From positions 1-13,814 of the forward strand of contig JAUXQA010000198.1 of assembly GCA_030683195.1 (NCBI GenBank): DNA of 13,814 nt, read 5' to 3'. Positions 1 to 7,733 of this stretch are shown piece by piece. The stretch is from Rhodoferax sp. GTDB lineage: Bacteria; Pseudomonadota; Gammaproteobacteria; Burkholderiales; Burkholderiaceae_C. Every line of letters begins with the position of its first letter. The stretch's first letter is position 1. Under the pieces are notes generated by a model. It was not told the DNA's origin. It did not search any database and worked only from the letters and a program-made list of their open reading frames with translations. A program made the position numbers and the translations under genes.

Positions 1-14
1 AGGGGGTAGCGCAT
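1..14 (-). CDS. gspE: Probable start of gspE (T2SS ATPase), cut by window edge
   Basis: The complement of the first 14 bases reads ATG CGC TAC CCC CT, giving Met-Arg-Tyr-Pro and then the edge of the window. The start lies 17 bp downstream of the gspD stop codon on the same strand, where gspE normally follows gspD in T2SS operons. GspE is the cytoplasmic hexameric ATPase that drives pseudopilus assembly through GspL and GspF. The MRYP opening resembles what I remember of GspE from this bacterial group, but four residues cannot prove identity. No convincing Shine-Dalgarno sequence is visible in the 17-bp gap. The call rests mainly on position. Confidence 0.5.
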
Positions 15-31
15 GGCAAGGGGGCCCGGTC

Positions 32-2185
32 TCAGCGTGAGGGTGTGAAGGTGTCAGGCGCGGCGCCCAGGGGTTTGGGCGTGGTGGGTGGCTGCGAGCC
101 GGGCAATATGGGCAACTGGGGGCCTTCGTTGATCGGCACCAGCAGGCTCGGCTCGGGTTGGGCCTCTTTCATGCCGGCGCGCATCACGTCATAGCGGTCC
201 ATTGACAGGCGGCCGGTGGCCGTGTTGTCGCGCACCACGACGGGACGCAAAAACACCATCAGGTTGGTTTTGGTGCGCCCGCGCGCCTCGCTCTTGAACA
301 GGTTGCCAAACAGCGGTACATCGCCCAAGCCAGGTACCTTTTCTTGGGAGCCGGAGTATTTGTCTTTGAGCAAGCCGCCCAGAACCACGATGTTGCCGTC
401 GTCCACCAACACAGTGGATTCGATCGTGCTCTTGGTGGTGGTAGGGCCGTTGGCCGCCGTTTCGGTGCCCGCCTTGACCTGCGAGTTTTCCTGGAAAACC
501 ACCAGCTTGATGGTGCCGTTTTCGCTGATCTGGGGCCGGATTTTCAGGGTCAGGCCCACGTCCTTGCGCTCAATGGTTTGAAACGGGCTCACCGAGCCGC
601 CTGAACTGCTGCCCCCCGTGTTGGTGAACTGGCCGGTGACAAAGGGCACGTTTTCGCCGATAACGATTTTGGCCTCTTCGTTGTCCAGTGTCAGCAAATT
701 GGGCGTGGAGAGCACGTTGCCCGTGCCGCTGGTCTCCAGAAAGCGCGCCAGAAAGCCCAGTACATACACCCCATTGGTTTTGTGCGCCAGCCCGAAATTG
801 GCACCGGTGCCGATGGCCGGCGCGCCGCTGGCGATGGACGTGGTTACGTCCAGAATATTGCCGCTGATCTTGCTGATGGAGTTGCGCAAAAAGTTCGTGC
901 CCAGCAGGCCGATGTTGGTGCTGCCCGCGCCACCCAGCGCGCCCTGCCACTGGATGCCGAATTCGTCGGCCCGGTCGGCGCTGACCTCGGCAATCATGCT
1001 TTCCACAAACACCTGGGCGCGACGGCCATCCAGCTGGTCAATGACCGCGCGCAGCTGGCGGTACTGCGGCTCCGGGGCGGTGATGATCAGGGCGTTGGTG
1101 GCGGTGTCGGCCTGAATTTGCCCACCGGATGTGGCTGCGGCGCCAGCTGCACTGCTGGTGCTGGTCGCGCTGGCTGCACTGCCGCTCAGGGGTGAGCCGG
1201 TGATGCCGGCCGGCGTGGCGCTGCGGGCCTCACCCGACATGGCGGCCCGCAAAGTGGCAGCCAATTTGGTGGCATCGGCATTCTTGAGGTACACCACATG
1301 GATGTTGCCTGCCGCGCTACCCGCTGCAGAGGGTTGGTCGAGTTTTTCGACCAGCGCCTTGACCAAGGCCACGCGGGCCGGGTTGGCCGCCCGCAAAATC
1401 AGGGCATTCGAGCGCGGCTCGGCTACCAGCAGGGTTTTGAACGAGGTGTCGGCCTGGCCAGCCCCGGCCACGGCGCCACCCGACGACTCCACCAGCCGCA
1501 GCACCAGCGGCGCCAGATCCGACGCAATCGCATGTTTGAGGGGCAGCACCTCCACATCGGTGGCGTTGGACACGTCCATGGCGGCAATGATGCGGGCCAT
1601 GCGGCGCAGGTTGTCGGCGTAGTCGGTGATCACCAGCGAGTTGTTGCCCGGGTTCACGTTGATGGTGTTGTTGGGGCTGATCAAGGGGCGCAGGATGGGC
1701 ACCAGGTTGTTGGCGGACTCGAAGTTGAGCCGGAAAATCTGGGTCGTGATCTGGTTGCCACTCGGCCCGCCCTGCAGGCCGTCACTGAGAATGACCGAGC
1801 CGCTTTGCAGCTTGGCATCGGCCTCCGGCACCACTTTGTAGAGCCCGGCCGACTCCACCATGGTGAAGCCCTGCAGGCGCAGCGCGGTCAGAAACTGGCT
1901 CATGGCCACCGCAGGTTTGACCGGTCGCTCGGTGACCAGGGTGATGGTGCCCTTGACGCGCGGGTCCACCACCACATTGGCGCCGGTGATGCCGGCCATG
2001 GCCCGCGCCACAGCTTCAATCTCGGCATTGTTGAAGTTCAGCGTGACGGGTTCACCCGGTTTCAGGGCGGCAGGCGTTTGGGCCCATGAATTTAAGGGAA
2101 ATAGGGTTGTAGCCGGCATGATGAAAGCACTGACAGCTATTGAATAAATAGCAATCTGCGCTGGCCGGAAAAAGGGGGATTTCAT
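32..2185 (-). CDS. gspD: T2SS outer-membrane secretin GspD
   Basis: This 717-residue protein is the secretin that forms the outer-membrane exit channel of the type II system. A basic start followed by a hydrophobic stretch (about residues 8-34) ending in SWAQ looks like a Sec signal peptide cleaved near residue 36; there is no lipobox cysteine. The N0 domain follows (LNFNNAEIEAVARAMAGITG), then N1-N3 repeats to about residue 385. The presumed N3 region carries a low-complexity Ala/Ser/Thr/Gly loop. The beta-barrel secretin domain ends with the signature VPLFGNLFKS and a TNLMVFLRPVV strand. The last 40 or so residues are proline-rich. The gene starts 6 bp after the gspN stop, so it shares the operon's transcript. 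Length is typical for the family. Partners are GspC (through N0) and probably a pilotin not in this window. Confidence 0.97.
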   Translation of the reverse strand: MKSPFFRPAQIAIYSIAVSAFIMPATTLFPLNSWAQTPAALKPGEPVTLNFNNAEIEAVARAMAGITGANVVVDPRVKGTITLVTERPVKPAVAMSQFLTALRLQGFTMVESAGLYKVVPEADAKLQSGSVILSDGLQGGPSGNQITTQIFRLNFESANNLVPILRPLISPNNTINVNPGNNSLVITDYADNLRRMARIIAAMDVSNATDVEVLPLKHAIASDLAPLVLRLVESSGGAVAGAGQADTSFKTLLVAEPRSNALILRAANPARVALVKALVEKLDQPSAAGSAAGNIHVVYLKNADATKLAATLRAAMSGEARSATPAGITGSPLSGSAASATSTSSAAGAAATSGGQIQADTATNALIITAPEPQYRQLRAVIDQLDGRRAQVFVESMIAEVSADRADEFGIQWQGALGGAGSTNIGLLGTNFLRNSISKISGNILDVTTSIASGAPAIGTGANFGLAHKTNGVYVLGFLARFLETSGTGNVLSTPNLLTLDNEEAKIVIGENVPFVTGQFTNTGGSSSGGSVSPFQTIERKDVGLTLKIRPQISENGTIKLVVFQENSQVKAGTETAANGPTTTKSTIESTVLVDDGNIVVLGGLLKDKYSGSQEKVPGLGDVPLFGNLFKSEARGRTKTNLMVFLRPVVVRDNTATGRLSMDRYDVMRAGMKEAQPEPSLLVPINEGPQLPILPGSQPPTTPKPLGAAPDTFTPSR
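2136..2152. repeat. Short AT-rich inverted repeat inside the GspD signal-peptide coding region
   Basis: GCTATT (2136-2141) and AATAGC (2147-2152) form a perfect 6-bp inverted repeat around a 5-base loop GAATA. It lies within codons for the hydrophobic core of the GspD signal peptide. The surrounding 60-80 bases are visibly more AT-rich than the rest of the window. No second copy was found by eye in the window. It could be chance in a hydrophobic (T-rich codon) stretch, or a remnant of a dispersed short repeat. Confidence 0.4.
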
Positions 2186-2191
2186 TCGGAT

Positions 2192-3010
2192 TCAACCTAC
2201 TTTGATGATGGCGCGAGCGCCGTCGCGCCGCCCGATGATGTTCAGAAGATTCGACAAGGCGTCCTGGTGCTCGGGGGCAGCACTGGCCACGCCGTCAAAC
2301 CGGAACCGTCCGCCTGCCCATTGGCCCGTGCCGGACAACTGCAGGCGGCCCTCCCGGGTTTCCAGTTGGAGCACAGGCTCGGCGCCCCCCTGAAGGATGA
2401 CGCGGTAGCTGCCCATGGGTTTGAGCGTGGACAGGCGGGAAGAAATGTTGTCGGCGTCCAGCTGCAGGCGTCCGGTCATCGCCATGCGCCCATTCGCCCA
2501 TTGCAGGCTCAAGCCCTGGGTGGTCAAGGCGAGTTGACCCTCGATCTGGACCGTGTTCCAGGGGGTGCCGAGGCCGGTGAGCCATTGCGCGGGCCACTGG
2601 GAGACGCTGTCCGCCAGAACCAATTGCGCGCCGCTCCAGCTGGGAATCAGGTTCAGGCGCCAGGCTTGTTGCATGCAGCAATCGGCCTGCAGTTTGACTT
2701 GCAGGCCGTTGGGGGCGGGCTGGATCAGCCAGCTCACCCGGCCGGGCAAGGTGGCTGCGGCCTGGCTGCCCGCGCCGCCGGTGAGGGTGAGTTTGGTCGA
2801 GCCGCTCCAGACCGTGCCCCGGGCCTCCTGGAACACAAGCCGCCCCTGGCTGCTTTGCTGCAGTGCCGCCGTGAGCCAGCGCGCAGGCGCCTGAAAAAGC
2901 AGAATCAGCAGCAGACCGGCCAGTGCGCCCGCCAAGGCCCAGCCCCAAGGGGCTTTGCTGGCTGTGGACGAGGTGGACGCGGAGGCGTGAGGACGGGTGA
3001 GACGGGCCAT
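2192..3010 (-). CDS. gspN: T2SS inner-membrane protein GspN
   Basis: This 272-residue protein matches the GspN family: a short Ser/Thr-rich cytoplasmic tail, one N-terminal membrane helix (about residues 22-42, WALAGALAGLLLILLF), then a beta-rich periplasmic region. That region contains the family-like segment following the helix, with FQEARGTVWSG near residues 60-70. GspN is an accessory part of the inner-membrane platform; many T2SS lack it and its exact role is unsettled. It lies 28 bp after gspM and 6 bp before gspD, consistent with the G-to-N-then-D order of Burkholderiales clusters. No strong ribosome-binding site precedes the ATG, but no better in-frame start fits. Two cysteines lie side by side near residues 110-111 (ADCCMQQ). 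Confidence 0.9.
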   Translation of the reverse strand: MARLTRPHASASTSSTASKAPWGWALAGALAGLLLILLFQAPARWLTAALQQSSQGRLVFQEARGTVWSGSTKLTLTGGAGSQAAATLPGRVSWLIQPAPNGLQVKLQADCCMQQAWRLNLIPSWSGAQLVLADSVSQWPAQWLTGLGTPWNTVQIEGQLALTTQGLSLQWANGRMAMTGRLQLDADNISSRLSTLKPMGSYRVILQGGAEPVLQLETREGRLQLSGTGQWAGGRFRFDGVASAAPEHQDALSNLLNIIGRRDGARAIIKVG

Positions 3011-3038
3011 GGTGAGAGTAGAGGCTAGCGGTCCACGC

Positions 3039-3518
3039 CTAGCGTGTGCTCAAGATGAGCACCATCGCGCCATCCCACGTGCCGGCGGCATTGCGTACCA
3101 GACGCGCCTCTGTGGGGGAGACGCGTGCCGTCAGGCGCGCTTGCGTCAGCCACTGGGCTACTGCATCTGCAGATGCTCCCTTGAGGGTGAGCGTCACCCG
3201 GTCCCCGACCACGGTCAGCTGCGCATTCGGCCCCAAGGTTTTGACCGAGGCTTCCAGCAAACGCCGCGATTCGGCCAACGTCAATGGGGGTTGGGCCTGG
3301 AGGGCTTTGGCCTGCTGTTGCAGGCGCTGCATTTGCTCAAGTTGTGTGTCAAGAAGCCGCTGCTGCTGGGGTGCTGTGCGCAGGGTTGAGAGTGCCGGCG
3401 CCAGCGCCACCCACCACAGCAAGGCACCCAACACCAGGGCGAGTGCCGCCAGCACGGCGTGTTGTTCGCGCCGGGCCAGGGCGCTCCATCGGGCTATCAG
3501 CACAGGCGGGAGTGTCAT
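3039..3518 (-). CDS. gspM: T2SS inner-membrane platform protein GspM
   Basis: This 159-residue bitopic protein has a short basic cytoplasmic N-terminus, one membrane helix (about residues 21-43, VLAALALVLGALLWWVALAP), a Gln/Leu-rich coiled-coil-like stretch (about 50-78, QQQRLLDTQLEQMQRLQQQ), and a small periplasmic ferredoxin-like domain. This is the standard GspM architecture and length. GspM dimerises with GspL and anchors the GspE ATPase to the membrane. Its ATG overlaps the gspL stop codon in an ATGA of 4 bp, so translation is probably coupled to gspL. Confidence 0.93.
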   Translation of the reverse strand: MTLPPVLIARWSALARREQHAVLAALALVLGALLWWVALAPALSTLRTAPQQQRLLDTQLEQMQRLQQQAKALQAQPPLTLAESRRLLEASVKTLGPNAQLTVVGDRVTLTLKGASADAVAQWLTQARLTARVSPTEARLVRNAAGTWDGAMVLILSTR

Positions 3519-4738
3519 GGTGTGTTGCCTGGTCTGATGAGCAGGCTGTCCCGGTCGGGGGTGGCCAGGTAGCCCTGGGCTTTCATTTTGAGGGCGATTT
3601 GCTCGACTTCCTGAGGTTGCAGCGTCAGCCCCCGCAGGCGAAGCTCGCCCGCTGCGAATTCAATCCCGCTGGCGACCGTATTTGGCGGGGCGGATGCGCC
3701 GAACAAGGCCATCATGGTTTCGATGTCGCGTCCGGTGGGGGCGCCGCTCATCTGCTGCAGGATCGCCACTTCCCGCGCCATTTGAATGGGCGCATCCACC
3801 ACCACCTGAACACCGGGAAAGGTGCTGGTGAGTGTGTTGCGAACGGCGGTGCGCTGAGCTTGAATGGCCGCCTTTTCGCGCCAGGCCAGGGTGTTGAGAC
3901 CGGCGATGTTCACCGCCACCAGCGCTATCAGGGCCAGGCGCGCAGCACGCCAGCGGGGTGCCCGCAGGAAGTTGGCCAGGGCCGCGAAGACGCCTTTGAA
4001 GGCGCGGCTACGGCCTGATTGCACCAGATCAAATTGCGCCAGATCCCAAGGCGACGCGCTGGCTTGCAGGCGCCGAAGTGCGGCTTGTTGCAAGGCAACG
4101 GGGCGCTTGAAGAGTTGATCGGCCAGTTCGGCCACAGCGGGCTCGGCCACGATGGTATGCGCCTCGGGCCAGTTCAGCAAAGCCACTGATTCCGCCGACA
4201 AGGGCCAGTTGGATACGCCGCCGCGACCCGTAAAAACCAGGTGCGCGGCCCCGGGTTCGCCCACCACATGAAGCACATCGGCCGGTGCATCGGGGGCAAA
4301 CTCGGGTACCACCCGGCTCACCTTCAGGCCGGCCATCTCCAGCGTTTGAAGGGCGGTGCGCAGCCAACTGCGGTCACACACCGCCACCCAGATGGGTGCG
4401 TTGGGTTGGGGATCAGGCGCGATCGCAAAATGGAGTTGCGAGGTCTCGTCGAGCAGACGGTCTTCCAGCAAGCCTTCGAGCACGGCGCGCAGGCGCGGGG
4501 TGCTTTTGTCCTGGAACATGCCTTTGCCCAGCGTGCCCCGGGGCAACTGCACCTCGTGCCACGACAGGTGATGTGGCGCGATCAGGGCCACGACTTCGGC
4601 ATCTTTGGGCCGGGGTAGCAGGCCTAACGGCGCACGCGACACATCGCCTGGCGTCACGCCATCAGGCGTCAACAGGTAGTCGTATCCGGCGTTGTCAGCG
4701 GATGGATGGGCGGGGAGGGTGACGATCAGGGTAGGCAT
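3515..4738 (-). CDS. gspL: T2SS inner-membrane platform protein GspL
   Basis: This 407-residue protein has the GspL layout. A large cytoplasmic actin-fold-like domain (about residues 1-255, including LIAPHHLSWHEVQLPRG and LRAVLEGLLEDRLLD) would bind GspE. One membrane helix follows (about 263-285, LALIALVAVNIAGLNTLAW), then a periplasmic domain of about 120 residues that pairs with GspM. It starts 15 bp after the gspK stop and overlaps gspM by 4 bp. The length is normal. No truncation or frameshift is seen. Confidence 0.95.
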   Translation of the reverse strand: MPTLIVTLPAHPSADNAGYDYLLTPDGVTPGDVSRAPLGLLPRPKDAEVVALIAPHHLSWHEVQLPRGTLGKGMFQDKSTPRLRAVLEGLLEDRLLDETSQLHFAIAPDPQPNAPIWVAVCDRSWLRTALQTLEMAGLKVSRVVPEFAPDAPADVLHVVGEPGAAHLVFTGRGGVSNWPLSAESVALLNWPEAHTIVAEPAVAELADQLFKRPVALQQAALRRLQASASPWDLAQFDLVQSGRSRAFKGVFAALANFLRAPRWRAARLALIALVAVNIAGLNTLAWREKAAIQAQRTAVRNTLTSTFPGVQVVVDAPIQMAREVAILQQMSGAPTGRDIETMMALFGASAPPNTVASGIEFAAGELRLRGLTLQPQEVEQIALKMKAQGYLATPDRDSLLIRPGNTP

Positions 4739-4753
4739 GGATGGCTCAGCCGG

Positions 4754-5740
4754 TCATTGTAGGGGGGGCTGGGCCTGTGCCACGCCGCGCTGGCGCCACA
4801 GTGTTTTGACTGTCAGACCATCGCGCTGCACCACGGATTGCTCTTGCACCACCGTCTGCCCTACCCGCAGGTTTCCCTGCACTTCAAAGAACCTTGATGC
4901 GACGCTGTGTTGGTTGCCATCGAACTGCGCGGCCTCATTGCGCCCTGCTTTGGCGGCCTCGGCCAGCGTCGCCAGATGCGTGATGTTGCGAGCCTGCACC
5001 AGGGCCTGCGCATTGGCTTGGTCAAAGGCGGGCACGCACGCGTAAATGACCTCAGCCGATGCCGTATTCATGTTGACCGGTGTGCGCACCGGCAGCAGCG
5101 TGATGAACGGGCGCACAGCGGCCAGGGTGCCGGGCGACAACCCGGCCCAAGCCAGTTGGTCGGTGTCGCGGGGCAACAGGGGCGCGTCGCTCAGGCTGGA
5201 TGTGCTGGCGGCCACGCCTGGTGTTGGGCTGGCAACCTGGGCCCGCAGCAGGGTGTCGGTCAGGGCGGCCAACTCGTTGGCGGGCAGGTTCAGCAGCTCA
5301 AAGAGCCGGGAAAACGCCAATTGGCTGGGTTCATGAATTTTGCCGTCCTGCACCAGGTTGGTGACGTTGAGACGGGACTGCAGGTCGATGATGTGGCCGG
5401 ACAAAAAGGCTTCTTCCGTGTCGTCACTGGTTTGGGCGTTGGTGCGGTCTGCGGCTAGAAACGTGGATAACCGGGCTTCTTCCAGGGGCACTGCCCAGGG
5501 CTCGGCCAGATGGTCTGCCCCGCCTTTGCGGGCATCCTCGCGCAGGATCAGGCGCGCCCAGTCTTGTGCGCCCGTGAGGATCCAGGCTGACTGGGTGCGG
5601 CCTCTTTGCGCAGCCTCCACCTCCACACTGCGCCACTGCTGCCACAGGGTGGCAGAGGCCAGTGAGGCGACCAGTACCACGGTCAGCATGGCGGTCAGGA
5701 TGGCCGCGCCGCGTTGCGAGTTGGGCACCTGGCGTGTCAT
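4754..5740 (-). CDS. gspK: T2SS minor pseudopilin GspK (tip protein)
   Basis: This 328-residue protein carries a short prepilin leader cleaved after Gly11 (QRG|AAILTAMLT). Position +5 of the mature protein is Thr, not Glu. Lack of Glu5 is a known trait of GspK/XcpX, which caps the pseudopilus tip with GspI and GspJ. The large globular insert typical of GspK is present, with the family-like segments HIIDLQSRLNVTNLV and PVNMNTASAEVIYA. The ATG overlaps the gspJ stop codon in an ATGA (4 bp), which fixes the start and implies translational coupling. The leader would be processed by a PilD/GspO peptidase that is not encoded in this window. Confidence 0.95.
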   Translation of the reverse strand: MTRQVPNSQRGAAILTAMLTVVLVASLASATLWQQWRSVEVEAAQRGRTQSAWILTGAQDWARLILREDARKGGADHLAEPWAVPLEEARLSTFLAADRTNAQTSDDTEEAFLSGHIIDLQSRLNVTNLVQDGKIHEPSQLAFSRLFELLNLPANELAALTDTLLRAQVASPTPGVAASTSSLSDAPLLPRDTDQLAWAGLSPGTLAAVRPFITLLPVRTPVNMNTASAEVIYACVPAFDQANAQALVQARNITHLATLAEAAKAGRNEAAQFDGNQHSVASRFFEVQGNLRVGQTVVQEQSVVQRDGLTVKTLWRQRGVAQAQPPLQ

Positions 5741-6429
5741 TTGCCGCCCTCCACGCCGGGGCGCAGCCAGTCGCGTGTCAGCGTGCCGTGGATGGCCTGG
5801 CCAGGTGGGAGGGTCAGCACCAGGCGCACGCCGTCGGGAACCTGGGAGTCCGTTGCCGCGGCCAGTCCTGTGGCGGTTGAGGTGCCCGCGCTGGACATGG
5901 GGTTGCTCCAGGCATCACTGCGGTAGTAAAAAATCTGCCACTGCTCCAGGGGCACCAGCCGGACCTCGCGCAGGCGACCCTCGTCGCTGGGGTTTTGGGC
6001 CCAGATCGCTGCTTTTTGCCAAGCCGCCTGAACCTCGCCACGGCTTCGCAAGGGGGGGGACTGCCAGCGCAACCATTGCCCCTGGCCATCCACGGCGCGT
6101 CGCGACCAAGCCACCACGTTCAGGCCTTCGCCAGGATCCGAGGCGCTTCGGCGCAACAAACGCAGCGCGCGGCCGTCCCAGTCCAGGTTGGGCATGGCGG
6201 GCTGGGTGGCCAGGGCGTCCAGGTCTGCGCCCCATTGGCCAAGTGCGGCCTGCAGGGTCAATACCTCATCGGAATGCTGGCGCATTTGGGACTGCGCCCG
6301 CGTCATGCCGTCCAGGCCGCGCCAACTCAGGGCGGCCATCAGGGCCATCAGGCTGATGGCCACCAGCAGCTCAATCAGGGTGAAGCCGCGAAATCGGCGT
6401 TGTTCTGCCAAGGGCTTGCATAGAGGCAT
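5737..6429 (-). CDS. gspJ: T2SS minor pseudopilin GspJ
   Basis: This is a minor pseudopilin with a class III leader cleaved after Gly15 (RFRG|FTLIELLVAISLMALM), Glu5 of the mature protein present, then a globular periplasmic domain. It is about 230 residues from the start chosen here. An upstream ATG at 6450 overlaps the gspI stop (TGATG) and would add seven residues. I prefer 6429 because AGGAAG lies just upstream and because the leader then has 15 residues, as in GspG and GspI of this operon. The 6450 start cannot be excluded, since re-initiation at TGATG is common. The coding strand carries a run of eight C at 6059-6052. GspJ forms the pseudopilus tip with GspI and GspK. Confidence 0.94.
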   Translation of the reverse strand: MPLCKPLAEQRRFRGFTLIELLVAISLMALMAALSWRGLDGMTRAQSQMRQHSDEVLTLQAALGQWGADLDALATQPAMPNLDWDGRALRLLRRSASDPGEGLNVVAWSRRAVDGQGQWLRWQSPPLRSRGEVQAAWQKAAIWAQNPSDEGRLREVRLVPLEQWQIFYYRSDAWSNPMSSAGTSTATGLAAATDSQVPDGVRLVLTLPPGQAIHGTLTRDWLRPGVEGGK

Positions 6430-6432
6430 GGG

Positions 6433-6438
6433 CTTCCT
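6433..6438 (-). promoter_or_regulatory. Ribosome-binding site supporting the inner gspJ start
   Basis: The complement reads AGGAAG, followed by CCC and the ATG at 6429. The AGGA core sits 5 nt from that ATG. The alternative start at 6450 has only a G-rich GGTGGG about 9 nt upstream. This favours 6429 as the main gspJ start. Confidence 0.5.
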
Positions 6439-6449
6439 GTGGGGCTGCA

Positions 6450-6833
6450 TCAGTAGCGACCCACCACGGTGGACAAGCGCAGCACGGGCACCTCATCCTT
6501 GAGCACTTGAGCGTCAACGCGGCTGAAATTGGGGTTGGGCGTAGCGCGCACGGCCAGGGCTACGGCAAAGTCCTGGCCCGCCTGGGTGCATGGGATGACG
6601 GTGTCGCCCACGCCCGGCATCTGGCGGGCCAGGCGCACCTTGATGAGTTCGTTTTCTGCGCAAATCTGGCCCAGCAAGATGTCGGACTGGCGCTGCGCAT
6701 GGCGGGTCAGGGCGTTGGTGGCCTGCAAACCGGCCATCAGGGCAATGGCCACAATGCTCAAGGCCACCAGCACTTCCACCAGAGTGAATCCCCGTGCAGG
6801 GCGGCTCGGGGCGAAGGGTTTGCTTGCAGTCAC
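6450..6833 (-). CDS. gspI: T2SS minor pseudopilin GspI
   Basis: This 127-residue minor pseudopilin has a leader cleaved after Gly15 (PARG|FTLVEVLVALSIVAIALM) with Glu5 present, and is the normal size for GspI. The globular part includes the family-like pattern CAENELIKVRLARQMP. It nucleates the pseudopilus tip with GspJ and GspK. The start codon is GTG (complement of 6831-6833); no ATG fits before the leader. No Shine-Dalgarno sequence is visible. The 17-bp gap to the gspH stop consists largely of a C7-A6 run on the coding strand. The gspI stop overlaps an ATG in TGATG at 6448-6452. Confidence 0.94.
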   Translation of the reverse strand: MTASKPFAPSRPARGFTLVEVLVALSIVAIALMAGLQATNALTRHAQRQSDILLGQICAENELIKVRLARQMPGVGDTVIPCTQAGQDFAVALAVRATPNPNFSRVDAQVLKDEVPVLRLSTVVGRY

Positions 6834-6850
6834 AGCGTTTTTTGGGGGGG

Positions 6851-7318
6851 TCAGGGCGTGGCCGGGGCCAGGGCAAAGGGCCGCACACCGTCGGTGGCAA
6901 TGCGCACTTGGCGGTTATTCTGATTGTTGGAGGTCAGCACCACGGACTGGGGACCGATGATGGGCTCGGGGCCCAGCAGCAGTGCGGCACCCTGGTCGGG
7001 GTTGGTCTGGCTCACTGCCCGGGTGTCGGGGTCTAGCCATTGTTGGGGCAGCTCGGTGGATGCCAGGCCTTCAAACCGGAAGCCACCGGGCTGCGCTCGC
7101 CACTTCACGGGCACGCCGCTGACCTGGGAGCGAGCCCGGGCGGACTCCAGCAACGCGGCCAGTCGCTCGGCCTCGCGGTCCAACTGGACTTGGGAGGAGT
7201 CACGCATCGAGAAGCCGACGCCCACCGAGACCAGAGCCACAATGACCAGGACCACCAGCAACTCCAGCAGCGTGAACCCCTGGGTTGTGGCCCTACTGCC
7301 AGCTTCCAACGTCTGCAT
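6851..7318 (-). CDS. gspH: T2SS minor pseudopilin GspH
   Basis: This 155-residue minor pseudopilin has a leader cleaved after Gly14 (TTQG|FTLLELLVVLVIVALVSV), Glu5 present, and a Gln/Glu/Arg-rich helix (about 43-65) before the beta-rich globular domain. GspH is thought to link the tip complex to the GspG shaft. Its ATG lies inside the end of gspG, giving a 26-bp overlap in a different frame. A good GAAGG sequence 5-6 nt upstream of the ATG, inside gspG, supports this start. Without it the leader would lose its basic and Gly region. Confidence 0.93.
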   Translation of the reverse strand: MQTLEAGSRATTQGFTLLELLVVLVIVALVSVGVGFSMRDSSQVQLDREAERLAALLESARARSQVSGVPVKWRAQPGGFRFEGLASTELPQQWLDPDTRAVSQTNPDQGAALLLGPEPIIGPQSVVLTSNNQNNRQVRIATDGVRPFALAPATP

Positions 7319-7733
7319 TGTTACCTTCGCCCCCGGCCTGTCCGTCGGCGCCGAATGACATCACGTCGACCTCGCCTTTGAGGCCGGGGTTGATGTAGAG
7401 GTAAGCCCGACCCCAGGGGTCCGTGGGCAGCTTGTCAAGGTAAGACTTCCAGTTAACGGGAACTGGGGGGCTGGTGGGCTTGGTCAGCAGAGATTGCAGG
7501 CCTTGCTCGGCTGTTGGAAAGCGCTGATTGTCCAATTTGTAGAGTTTGAGGGCCTGCATCAGGTTGTTGACATCGGTGCGTGCTGCGGTCACACGGGCAT
7601 CATCGGCCCGGTCCAGCACATTGGGCACAATCAAGGCGGCCAACACGCCAATGATCAAGAGGACGACCATCAGTTCAATCAGCGTGAAACCGCGTTGAAC
7701 CGAGTGGCGCAGGGTGGCAAAAGGGGCGTTCAT
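7293..7733 (-). CDS. gspG: T2SS major pseudopilin GspG
   Basis: GspG is the main shaft subunit of the T2SS pseudopilus. From the ATG at 7733 it is 146 residues, the usual size, with leader cleavage after Gly15 (VQRG|FTLIELMVVLLIIGVLAALI) and Glu5 present. The C-terminal calcium-site region is clear: TDPWGRAYLYINPG, then SFGADGQAGGEG and NADVGSW. In-frame ATGs at 7751, 7766 and 7784 would lengthen the leader. 7733 is chosen because the leader matches GspI and GspJ in length; none of the starts has a clear ribosome-binding site. It is the first gene of the minus-strand operon and is divergent from gspC. Its stop lies inside gspH. Confidence 0.96.
   Translation of the reverse strand: MNAPFATLRHSVQRGFTLIELMVVLLIIGVLAALIVPNVLDRADDARVTAARTDVNNLMQALKLYKLDNQRFPTAEQGLQSLLTKPTSPPVPVNWKSYLDKLPTDPWGRAYLYINPGLKGEVDVMSFGADGQAGGEGNNADVGSWQ

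Noticed and set aside
1298..2089. Plus-strand open frame of 263 codons opposite gspD
   Set aside because: It is antisense to a clear secretin gene. The translation is His/Gln/Gly/Arg-rich with no recognisable domain, as expected from high-GC codon shadowing.
3284..4018. Plus-strand open frame of 244 codons opposite gspM and gspL
   Set aside because: Antisense to two conserved T2SS genes, with no recognisable protein features.
5340..6356. Plus-strand open frame of 338 codons opposite gspK and gspJ
   Set aside because: It spans two real genes on the other strand, and its product is Arg/Pro/Ser-rich low complexity, typical of a non-coding frame.
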